Source of the DNA: Cryptomeria japonica
Lineage: Eukaryota > Streptophyta > Pinopsida > Cupressales > Cupressaceae
DNA length: 62,000 nt
Assembly: GCF_030272615.1 (NCBI RefSeq)
Contig: NC_081407.1
Location: 144,900,897-144,962,896, forward strand
Direction of reading: 5' to 3'
Position 1 is the stretch's first letter; each line of letters opens with the position of its first letter. Of the stretch, positions 19,174 through 29,089 are shown in pieces. The position numbers and the translations under genes were made by a program. The notes under the pieces were generated by a model. That model made no database searches. It worked only from the letters and a program-made list of their open reading frames with translations, and had not been told where the DNA came from.

Positions 19174-20115
19174 AATGCCAAGGCCTTCCCTTGTACATAG
19201 TTAGTTTAGTTTGCTTTCGTTGTTTTTTCGTTTGTTTTGTTTTGTTTCCGTTTTGTTTTAGTTTAGGTGCTTTTGTTTTAGGTTAGTTGTTTTGTCCTGA
19301 GGGGTATCCATTTGACATGGGGTGATTTTGTTATGTAACGCTCCGACTTCCTGCTGGATTGTTGGATGCATTTGGAAAATCATGAGGTCTTTTGGAATTA
19401 CAAAGGGAGTTTCTTTTAATGAAGCTTTGAGTCAGGACGTATTTGCATTGAAGTAGATTAGCTTATTGAACTCACGTATTTTTGTCCCTCAGTTATTATA
19501 TTTTCACACACTTATAATCTCCGAGTCATTATGGTTTACAGGCGAAGCTGTGATCAGTGAAAAATCTAAAGTCCAGCTTCAGCGCCACCGCAATCCTCAA
19601 ACCCTAGTGAGTTTTTTTTACTCACAAGCCAAAGAATTGACAGAACTGAAAAGCAGTATCAAAAGAAACATGAAAAAATAAAGAAAAATCAAAAAAGAAA
19701 GAAATGAGCTAAAAGGAAATATCAAATTGGCTAAAGGGACTTTACGAATAACTCCATCGGGGCTATAGACGCCTGACTGGCAATGGAGCAATGTTCGTGA
19801 GCTTGCGGCGATAACCTCGTCGGGACTATGGACGTCTGACTGGCAGCGAGGCTCTATCCAGGATGCTTTTGGAGTTTAGACAAACTACGTAGCTTATCAC
19901 AGGGGAACCTAAAGATCATGATTGTCTTGTTGAGGGGAATTAACGCATTTGCACACACATGGGTAACTGTGGACTTGATACTTTGTCTCAATATGATGGT
20001 CTCTTCTTGTAAGTGTTTCTTAACTCCCGGTTTTGTTGAGGGAGGTTTTCTGAGTCTTCCTTTAGAAGGATTGATTCTCAAATGTTTTGCAACATTTCTC
20101 AGTGGTGTCGCCAGA
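19174..20115 (+). other. 3' untranslated region of the Tat-like element
   Basis: 942 bp between the pol stop and the 3' LTR. It starts with GT-rich sequence, then holds two related hairpins at 19752-19851. The last bases before the LTR (cagtggtgtcgccaga) are not a polypurine tract; the nearest purine-rich run is gagggagg at about 20038. Confidence 0.6.
19752..19851 (+). other. Pair of related hairpins with compensating stem changes
   Basis: Hairpin A (19752-19788) has stem CTCCAT/ATGGAG and hairpin B (19815-19851) has stem CCTCGT/GCGAGG. Both have a 25-nt loop of nearly the same sequence (starting cggg, ending ctgactggca, three transitions). The stem bases differ but pairing is kept, with one G-U in B. 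That is the pattern of a selected RNA structure. An inner GCC/GGC stem becomes GUC/GGC in B. Role unknown; packaging or 3'-end function is possible. Confidence 0.6.
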
Positions 20116-20558
20116 TGTTGTGACCATTTCACACATCGCCCCATCGCAAATGGGGACCCCCTCTTTTTGCTCGTTTTTCGCTCGTTTTCGCTTTCGTTTT
20201 TAGGGTTTTGTTAGTCAGTTAGTTGTCTGGATTTAGGGCTAAGCCTTAGGGTGTTTTAATTTTGCCTTTTCAAGCCATAATCCAGTCGTTTTTGAGAGAG
20301 CTTTTGAGTTTCTTTTCTAGAATGCAAATTTTGAATGCAATGATTTCGCCAAAATGGTCTAATTTTCAATTGGAATGTTCATGCAGGGCTTAAATTTGTC
20401 TAAGTGTTGACCGTTAATGTGAATTTTTGTCTGATTGAATATTTTGACCAAATTTTGACTTTTTTGAATTTTGATCCTGAGCATTGGAATTGATTTGTTT
20501 TCGCCTCGTGAAGTGTTAAAATGTGAAAAATCTTGTTATTTTGGCCTGTAGGAGCAAA

Positions 20559-22506
20559 ATCGCTCCTGTCCCTCAGTGAAGGACGGGAGCTCATTTTCAA
20601 ATATCTCATCATCCTTGCAGAGTCCGGACAAAGTTTACGTTTGAAGTGATGGAGAACGACAAAATCTTTCATTTGAATATAAATTGAAGATTTTCATGAG
20701 CACAGACATGCCTCCAGGAGGAAGTTCGCTCCTGTCCCTCAGTGAAGGACCGGAGCTACAATTCAAATTTCACCTTGTCCTTGCAAGATTTTGAAAACTT
20801 AATGAGTTGAGGACGTCCGAAGGAAGATACTTTGCCAAATGAATATAATTTGAGATGCAAAAACGAAGGAGAATGACCTATATTGACTAAATCGCTCCTG
20901 TCCCTCTCCAAGGGACCAGGGCGAGGTACCTTGTAGCTCTCGTCCCTCTCCCAGGGACCAGAGCGATTTTCTTCAGTTTGCAAAATCCAGACAAGGGTCA
21001 AGGCAAGTTTACGTTCAAAAACAAAGGAAAACATGAGATGAGCGCGTTGAATATAAATTGAAGATTTTTGGGACGTCCATACCAGTGTTAAATGCCTAGT
21101 TCGCTCCTGTCCCTCAGGAAGGGACCAGAGCGATTTTTGATATAATTGCCTTTTTTGCAAAATTATAAACAATGTCAAGGCATGGGCGGATAGAGTGAAG
21201 AAGGACGAATCCGTTGAATATAAACTTAGAGCATGGCAAAGTGAGATGAAGGCCACAAAGGGAGGATCGCTCCTGTCCCTCTCCAAGGGACCAGGGCGAT
21301 ACAATGGTGATGATACGTCCCTCCAAAGTTCAAGGTCGTCCCTCCAAGGTTCAAGGCCGATCCAAGTCAAGACGAAGGGTGGCGAAGACATTTCAAGGCA
21401 TTTCCATCAAGCGCAAGGTTGTAAAGGTCATCACATGGAAGGATTTGCGCTCTAAGACCCAGATCGCTCCTATCCCTCAGAGAGGGACCAGAGCGATATC
21501 TACATAATGGCGTAGATTTCAAAAGGCAAACAAGTTTCGAGCAACCAAGAAGGTCGAAAGGACGTCATTCCACGCAATGAAGTTGATTGCAAGTTGGTAC
21601 AAACAAGAACAAGCACATAATAATGAACTTCGCTCCTGTCCCTCAGGAAGGGACCAGAGCGATATTAGATGTATTGATCATTTCATGCAAAATTCACGTA
21701 AGGACAATATATTGCAATGTTCTGGAGGGTCCATGGTATGACAACAAGGTGATAAACAAGAGTTTTGAGCGTCCAAACATCGCCAAATGGTGTAAAGGCC
21801 TCACATCGCTCCTGTCCTTTGGACAAGGACCAAGGCGATACTATCAAAGCACTCACGTTCCTTCAAAGATCAAGGCGAAGCAAGGTTAGGAAGTGCGAAG
21901 GACGACGTTTGAAGGGCATTGCAAAGGAGATCGAAGTTTAAAAGTCGCCAAGATCAAGGAGAATTAATGGATCGCTCCTGTCCCTCTCCAAGGGACAAGG
22001 GCGATGGTCCCTTTAATGCGTCCAAATACATAATAAAAGCAAATGGAAATAAGCGCAAAGGACACGAGCGTGGATGTTGTTCGCCTTGCAATGATATTTC
22101 GAAGGTCAAAGATACAAGATGAACATAAAGACATGGAGATCGCTCCTGTCCCCCTCCAAGGGACAAGGGCGATGTTAGACAAAACACATGATATTCTTTG
22201 ACAATCACGTTAAGACATGGACGCACAAGGTTCTAAATGACGTTTGGAAGATGATACAAGGAAAGGATCGTACCAAAATGGAGAATTTCAAGCAAAAAAC
22301 TTAGGATCGCTCCTGTCCCTCTCCAAGGGACCAGGGCGATAATGATCATGTGATGCATTTGCTCGCACAAGAAAGGCATTCAAGTTCGAAGGACCACCAG
22401 GCGATCGATTTGGAACGTGGAGATGAAGGAGTTGAACGTTGAAAATGCAAGAATCTAGACCAAAATCATGGATCGCTCCTGTCCCTCTTCAAGGGACCAG
22501 AGCGAT
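20559..22506 (+). repeat. Thirteen-copy hairpin array (3' LTR)
   Basis: Identical copy of the array at 4679-6626, shifted by 15,880 bp. In genomic RNA this array would lie between pol and the large ORF. Confidence 0.88.
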
Positions 22507-23541
22507 GAGGTACGTCCCTTTATTTTCATATTTTTGGCGCCAAATTAAACAATTCAAATTTTCTTTAAATGCTAAATCAATTTAAAAAATTAAAAATCCA
22601 CTTTTATTTGGCATTTAATGTGGCGTCAAACACTTATTAATTATTTTTGCCTTTATTTAAAATCGAAATTCTCAAATAAAAAAACGCAAGGCATTAAATA
22701 ATTAATTAATTAATTAATAAAAATCAATTGGAGCGCTCATTTAAGGAGGTCGGCCTTGTCATTTCATTGCAAATCATTTAAAAAAAAATGGTTTTATTTT
22801 TATTAAGTCGGCCTAAGGGGTAAAGGATGCAAGCGCTATATAAGGGGGGTAAAAGTTATCATTTCTACATCATTATTTTACCTTCTCTACATGCGAATTA
22901 AGGGAGGCGAATATAGTGCGAAGTGTGTTCAAGGGTGGTGCGAGTTTCATTCATCCAAGGTGGCGAAGACACTCCAAAGGTGGTGCGAATTGCATTGAAG
23001 ACCAAAGGTGGCGCTAATATCATCTTGTGGGGAGTGCGAAGTGTGTTTGAAGAGGTGCGAATTCCATCCAAGGTGGCGTAAGCAATCAAATGGTGATGCG
23101 AATTTGAAGATCCATCTAAGACTACACTAAGGCGAATTTGCTAAAGACTTGGAGATTTGTTAGTGCGAATTTGAAGATTCATTTGAGACCACGTCCAAGG
23201 CGATAATTGAAGATCACGTTCTCTCCAGAGGTGGCGAAGTCAAATTTGAGGAGATCATATTGAAGATTATCTTTATACCTCAATTTTGCCTAGGCAAATT
23301 TTGTTTTTGCATTCTAGAGTTAGCTCTCTGTCGAGGTATGGCGATTTAATTGTTATTGCTTTATTCATTCATCGTCATATTTCAAATTTTGAAATTTTGA
23401 ATTTTAAATCTCTTGGCTCAATCGTTGTATTTTAGGAAATGATAACTCTAGAGACTTATCATGAGGTTTCCTAAAATCTATCTCTCTTATTTACGTTATT
23501 TATTGCAAAATCTATTTCTTATAATGAAATGTTGTGTAGGT

Positions 23542-26500
23542 ATGGCGACCCCAAAGGCGGGAGCATCCACCAGTCGCTCGGCTCTCATGAAAGAAGATCA
23601 GAAGACCGAAGAAGTGGAGACCAAGATCGTGTCCAAGTGGAGCAACGTTGGAGATACAAACTTGGGGAACTTTAGCACGAAGAAGTTCCGAGAGGTCCCT
23701 TACATCGGCAAGCCATCACCTGTCGCCCGGAGAATAATAGAGAGTGGCATCATCAAGGCGGCCGGTTTTCCTCCAGCTATTCAGTGCCACGAGTTGATGA
23801 TCGAGTGTGCCCGTCATTACAATCCACAGTCCAGGACAATTGTGTCCAATGAGGGAAACACTTTGGCGTACCTTTCAGAGGAGGCCATAAGTGAAGCCTT
23901 CCATCTTCCAGAGCACAGGGACATGATATACAAGAGCATTGAAGGAGCCAGATCAGTGTACGATGATGATCCAGATGCTTGCCTAAGCATAATCAACAAG
24001 AACTGGCTACTCAAGAGTCGTCCCCGTCTGAGCAAAGTACCGAACACACCGCACAGGATTGATTTCCAAGAGGAGTACAGAGATTTGATTACTATGCTCA
24101 ACAGAGTTACAGGAGCACCTCATGCCTTCTATTTTGAGAAATGGATGTTTTACTTCATCCAGGTGATTGTTCAAGGAAAGGGTACAATACATTGGGCTAG
24201 GATAATTAGCCATTGCTTAGACGTACAGTTGAGAAGACTCAGGGCTACTAAGTCCTTCCACATGAGTTCATACGTCATCTGTGCCTTAATCAGGAGCGTT
24301 GAGTACGCAGGACTACCTCACAGAGGAGTGATTGGAAGAGGACCCGGCGAGGTCAGAGTTTGTGAATCCTATACCTACTTGCATCATCCACCAGGGAAGA
24401 ACTACAAGTTAATCAATGATACTTTCACGATGAACATCACCAGGACGTTGCAAGGAGGGATTCACAACAGATTATCTCAGGATGCCCAGGAGTTAATCAA
24501 GAGGTACGGTGCTTGGTTCATTCAGTTTCCCAAGTTCACTTACATTAGAGTGTATGGATGTCCTTTACCTCCATACATGTTGCCGAGGTACCCGACAGAC
24601 AGAATTGTGTTACTTGAAGTAACAAGGCAGTTGGCAGCATATGTGAAGGCATTCAGACACAGACATCAGAATGGAGTTCAGGTACCTATTATTTTGGGTA
24701 ATTCAGTTGAGGTATGTCCCAATGTCTCAGCCATGGATGACGCAGAGAGGGAGTTAGCCTTGTATCCTTTTTCATCTTTTGCTTGGAGGAATAGTTTTGA
24801 TCCACATGGACACTTAGAGGAGACGGTCGGCAGAAGATTTAGACATGAGTACCAGATTGAAGATTTTATGATGAACCTCCTAGATGATCTCGAAGTGAAA
24901 CGAAAGATACATTCTAGATTGCCTTTGGATTTCATCAGGAAATGTAAGATTTACAGAGTGGCCGATCAAGCTCAGGACAACGGCAGGCACATCCAGTCTT
25001 CATATGATAGAGAAAGCAAAACAATAAGTTTGAATTGGAATGAGCCCGAGGCCGTGGATTTAGATGATTTGATGGCACCAGTCTTGTCTTGTACTCGCAG
25101 ATGGGTAGACGTTCAGCATCAGAAGTTGAGAGAACAGGGCATAGCTATGTCTTTTACTTTGGAAGAAAAGCCAGCCGAAGGTGGAGCCAGTGTTAGTGAA
25201 GGCAATCCTAATCCTAGGAATTCAGGTGAAGGTAACCTTCGATGTGCCAGTGAGGGCAATCTCCATTCGAGAGGTTCGAAGAGAAAGGAAAGATCAGAAA
25301 AGAAAGAGCCTTCCAAGAAAAAGCTAGGTGCCAACAAAGATCAAACACCAGGTACTTCTTCCAGACCAGAAGATAGAACAGTTCGAGTGGAAGAGTCCAT
25401 GGAATCGATGGTACAGAATGATAGACAGGAGGAAGAACAGGCACAGCATGTTTCATCCGATGGATCTCTCCAAGACTATGATTTAGATAATGATAACGAA
25501 GTGACATCTCCTCCCAGACAAGAAGAAATAGTACACAAAGAAATTCAAGTTCAAGAGACAAGATCAAATATCCCAGATTGGTTGAAGGAAAGATTGACTA
25601 AGGTGATCGTAATTGAGGACGAGGACAGTGCAATTGATTTAGAGAGCCTTGTTGGACGCTCACATATGACAACAGAGAAGAAGAAGGCTACAAAGATGTC
25701 CAAGATGATTCGAGATGAGACTGGATCTAGAAAACTGCAGATAGCTACACCGGCAGCAGACAAATATGAGGGTGAGATCCTAGCAGAAGACTATCGTATA
25801 CAGACTATTGAGTTAGGACCATCCACAGCAGAGCAGACTTTAGATGATGCCACCGACACATTTGAAGCATTGAAGGACAAGCTTAGAGAAGAAGTAGAAA
25901 AGAATAGAAAGCTTGAAAGAGAGGTCGGTGCATGGAGGACATATTTCAGTCACATCAATGAACCTTTGGGACGTCAGGATCCAGTTAGATCACCATTGCA
26001 GGCATTGCCCCTTCAATCAATCAATGAAGCAGAAAGATTCAGGAACATGGTCCAGCGTACATGTGGTTGGATGGATAGATCTCACACGGTGGCCATTGAG
26101 TTTATTACAAGGATGTCGAAGATCACCCATCAGGCTATCCAAGTCCTTGACATAATCCACAGATTGATGGCAACAGTAGCTGCATTTGCCCATACCAAGG
26201 ACGTTGTCATCCCTGTCTTGAAAGTTATAAGACACACATCCAGGAGAATTTTAGCACAAGAGAGGATCTTAGAAGGTGATTCTCACAGTTTGTTTCAGTG
26301 GTCAACCTTACTCCATATAAAGAGTGTTCTTTTTGAGGACATCAGTGTTAGATGTGGTCAAGTTGAGGAGGTGATCAATCCGATCCAGGACAGAGTATTT
26401 GAGGTACTTCGTACCATTCTTGGCAGAAGGATCGAGGTCGAGACAGATGTGGATTTACAAGAGTTTGAGGATAGAATCACGATCATCTTTCGCAAGGACG

Positions 26501-26763
26501 CAGATGTTACAGATGAGCAGTATGATCGGATGTATGCCACCATGCTCCTGATTGATAGAACAAAGGAACTTGAACCTACTTGGGACGCAGCTCTTCTAGA
26601 TGCATTTGATCAGGTCATCCACTTAGAAGAGAGTATCAAGAATCTTCCCGAGATTCCAAGCACAGAAATCGAAGGAATCGTGACAAAGTTCATTGCATAT
26701 GCTAAGAAAGAGAATTGGAAAGGGAATAAGATTCTAGATGAAAGGTTGTTACAGATGACATGA
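23542..26763 (+). CDS. Large U3-embedded ORF of unknown function (3' LTR copy)
   Basis: Identical protein to the copy at 7662-10883 (upstream in-frame ATG at 23461). If transcription starts near 11100 and ends near 27130, this copy is the third ORF of the genomic RNA, after gag and pol. That is the place where env-like or accessory genes sit in other gypsy elements. Lying within U3, it is copied to the 5' LTR at each reverse-transcription cycle. The arrangement recalls the U3-located accessory ORFs of some animal retroviruses, but no sequence link to them is implied. Confidence 0.75.
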   Translation: MATPKAGASTSRSALMKEDQKTEEVETKIVSKWSNVGDTNLGNFSTKKFREVPYIGKPSPVARRIIESGIIKAAGFPPAIQCHELMIECARHYNPQSRTIVSNEGNTLAYLSEEAISEAFHLPEHRDMIYKSIEGARSVYDDDPDACLSIINKNWLLKSRPRLSKVPNTPHRIDFQEEYRDLITMLNRVTGAPHAFYFEKWMFYFIQVIVQGKGTIHWARIISHCLDVQLRRLRATKSFHMSSYVICALIRSVEYAGLPHRGVIGRGPGEVRVCESYTYLHHPPGKNYKLINDTFTMNITRTLQGGIHNRLSQDAQELIKRYGAWFIQFPKFTYIRVYGCPLPPYMLPRYPTDRIVLLEVTRQLAAYVKAFRHRHQNGVQVPIILGNSVEVCPNVSAMDDAERELALYPFSSFAWRNSFDPHGHLEETVGRRFRHEYQIEDFMMNLLDDLEVKRKIHSRLPLDFIRKCKIYRVADQAQDNGRHIQSSYDRESKTISLNWNEPEAVDLDDLMAPVLSCTRRWVDVQHQKLREQGIAMSFTLEEKPAEGGASVSEGNPNPRNSGEGNLRCASEGNLHSRGSKRKERSEKKEPSKKKLGANKDQTPGTSSRPEDRTVRVEESMESMVQNDRQEEEQAQHVSSDGSLQDYDLDNDNEVTSPPRQEEIVHKEIQVQETRSNIPDWLKERLTKVIVIEDEDSAIDLESLVGRSHMTTEKKKATKMSKMIRDETGSRKLQIATPAADKYEGEILAEDYRIQTIELGPSTAEQTLDDATDTFEALKDKLREEVEKNRKLEREVGAWRTYFSHINEPLGRQDPVRSPLQALPLQSINEAERFRNMVQRTCGWMDRSHTVAIEFITRMSKITHQAIQVLDIIHRLMATVAAFAHTKDVVIPVLKVIRHTSRRILAQERILEGDSHSLFQWSTLLHIKSVLFEDISVRCGQVEEVINPIQDRVFEVLRTILGRRIEVETDVDLQEFEDRITIIFRKDADVTDEQYDRMYATMLLIDRTKELEPTWDAALLDAFDQVIHLEESIKNLPEIPSTEIEGIVTKFIAYAKKENWKGNKILDERLLQMT

Positions 26764-27809
26764 CATCTTATTTCTCATTGGTTGATACCTCCTAGATTTT
26801 TGTGCCAAATTTAATATTTGGCTATGTATTTAATGTTGTTCAGTAAAAAGGAGGTCATTTGTAACAAACCCTAATTAGGGTTTAGGTGTCATGATCTTGT
26901 CCATTGATTTGCTTTCAATCTGGACCTTTCATTGTAACTGGGGATGCTATTTATACCCCCATTTTTTTCATTTCAGTAGTAATAGAATAATAGAAAAATA
27001 GTTAAGAGTGAAATAGAGAGATTAGAGTTGTAAGCAATTTTATTTTGTAGCAAGATTGAGTCTTGAAGAGAGAAGTTCAAGCAATTGTTGTATATGATGA
27101 CTTGGAAATCAATAAAATATTGAAGTTATGGTGTTTTGTTGCAAGTTTCTTGAGTTATCTTCATGGTTGTTGGATGTACTTGAATCACGCTCAATCAAGG
27201 TAGTTTGTTAATTTGAAAGACTAAGTGTGAGATTTGATATTTGGTAGGATTCGCAATCCAAACCACTAGCTTCTTGCTGATTGTAGGAACGCCTTGCGTG
27301 GTCGACTGGAAAACACTTTGAGTCCTTTACCTTCAAGCATTTTCGCATCTAGGATATGTACCTTCATAGTAGTATCCTTGGTCTTTGATGCATTGAACAC
27401 CACTATTACCTTAGAAGATCGCACTAATTTCAGTTGAGTTGTTATCTTATGGCAAAATTGAAATTGGTTGAGTCTTGCCAAATCTCGTTCATACTAAGTC
27501 GTTCATAGGATTAGACTAGATTAGATTTACTTAAACCCTGTCCTTTTTCCATTTTTTTAAAAGTTCCTTTTAGATTAGTAAAATCTTCGAACCATTGAAT
27601 CCGTAAGACGCCTTGAAGGAAACAGCAAATCACATCATACCACTAAAAGCTTGTCCACACGTGGAGACCCCACTAAAAGAACCTTGGAGTCTATCTAACT
27701 GATCCTTTTTGCAGATCTTCAGCAGTTAGAGACTATTTTCTCAAGAGAGGATAAGATGCCTGTCGGTATTTTATTCTGTGTATGATTGTGTATGAAATAC
27801 ACGTCAACA

Positions 27810-29029
27810 GGTACACACAACACATCATTGAAGGAGTTATCCCCAATGTCAATAGATCCTTTCCCAATCACATCCATGTATGTATGATTGCCCATCAAAA
27901 TCTGAGGCATGGTGCAAGGCTCAAATGTAGAGAACATAGACTGTGAAGATGCCATATGATGAGAAGCCCCTGAATCTAGAAGCCATCTCTCTGAAGTATG
28001 ATTTGTTGTAGCACATAGAGCTTTTCCTTTTCTTGTTCCAAAAGAGTGAGTCTTTCCACTTGTAGAAGCCATGAATGCTTGCCCTTTTCCTTTTGAATGT
28101 GAGGAAGTGGAAGTTGATGAATCATCCTTCTTGTAGACTTTAGGCAAATCAATGTTATGCTTTTTGATGATATGTGTGAGCTCATCAATCTTCTTAGTAT
28201 GGCAACGATGTTCCTCATGACCAATCTTTTTACAATAAGCACAAGTAGGTCTCTCTCTCTTTGGTGAATTATCTTTCTTGGAAGAAGATGAATCTCCTTG
28301 TTGTGGAGAAGATGGTGCTTTTTCCTTAGGCTTTGATTGCCATTTCTTCTTGTTTGAGTTGTCCTTTCCTTGATTTCCTTTGTTTCCTTGATTTGCCACT
28401 AATGCTTGAGACTTAGAAGAAGCCTTAAGAATGCCCATGCTTATCAACTTAGTTTGTTCCATCATCAACATTTCATTGAAAGCATCAAATGTAGGCATTT
28501 TGTAGCTTGAACCCATTGTCATCCTATGAGTTTGGAAACTAGAAACAAATGCTGCATATTCTTGTGGAAGCTTCCCTATCAAGTTGAATATCAATTGAGT
28601 ATCCTTCTTATCAATGCCACAATCTTTGAGTTGTGCCCTCAACTCATTTGCCTTAGTGACATAATCTTGTATAGTATCAAAGTTCTTGGGATCTAACATG
28701 GTGAGATCACTATCAATTTGATATCCCCTAATCTCATCAACTTGACCATACAAGTCTTGAAACTTTTGGCAAGCATCCTTGATTAGAGTGCATTTCTCAA
28801 TATGAAATATGAGATCCTTTGATACATACTTTCTTAAGGTACCAATTGCCATGATATTTTTAGTGAGCCAATCTAAGTGACCAACTGGATCAGCCTTAGG
28901 ATCAGCTGGAGCAACAATAGTTCCATCAATGTAATGAGTGAGTCCTTTTTCCATAAGTTTACTCCATGCATCAATTTTCCAAGTAGCATAGTTATGTGGA
29001 GTTAAGAGAGGAAACTTAGAAGAACCCAT
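27810..29029 (-). CDS. Copia gag and protease start (interrupted)
   Basis: Minus-strand ORF. I choose the ATG at 29029 (MGSSKFPLLTPHNYATWKID) because copia Gag proteins usually open with such a motif; an in-frame ATG at 29089 adds 20 hydrophobic residues. The copia gag domain is followed by a Gln/Lys/Ser-rich stretch, a zinc knuckle CAYCKKIGHEEHRC (CX2CX4HX4C), and the protease motif WLLDSGASHHMAS. The frame is broken at 27810 by the Tat element, in the segment just before the integrase zinc finger, and continues in frame at 4235. No stops or frameshifts occur in the copia part. Products would form virus-like particles and process Gag. Confidence 0.85.
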
Positions 29030-29089
29030 AGCAGCAAAAAGGAAAGAACACAAGAGCACAAAAGCACAAGAGACACCCCCCAAATTCAA

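Larger units (their letters stand above)
4236..27809 (+). mobile_element. Giant-LTR Ty3/gypsy Tat-like retrotransposon
   Basis: A 23,574-bp element with 7,694-bp direct LTRs (4236-11929 and 20116-27809) and an 8,186-bp interior holding gag-protease and pol. The 5-bp duplication GGTAC and the TG...CA ends fix the borders. The LTRs differ at one site that I found (a at 11882, g at 27762), so insertion is recent. Tat affinity rests on the archaeal-type RNase H domain, the CHHC gag knuckle and the TGGCGC-type primer site. The unusual parts are the LTR length, the 1,100-codon ORF inside each LTR, the 166-bp hairpin array, and an aRNH placed before RT. It is inserted in the opposite orientation to the host copia and in the same orientation as the CBL gene. 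Confidence 0.92.
20116..27809 (+). repeat. 3' LTR of the Tat-like element (7,694 bp)
   Basis: Direct copy of 4236-11929 at offset 15,880, ending before the GGTAC duplication. It differs at one base that I found (27762 g versus 11882 a). Hairpin array 20559-22506; TATA 22837; ORF 23542-26763; second TATA 26948; AATAAA 27111. Confidence 0.9.
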
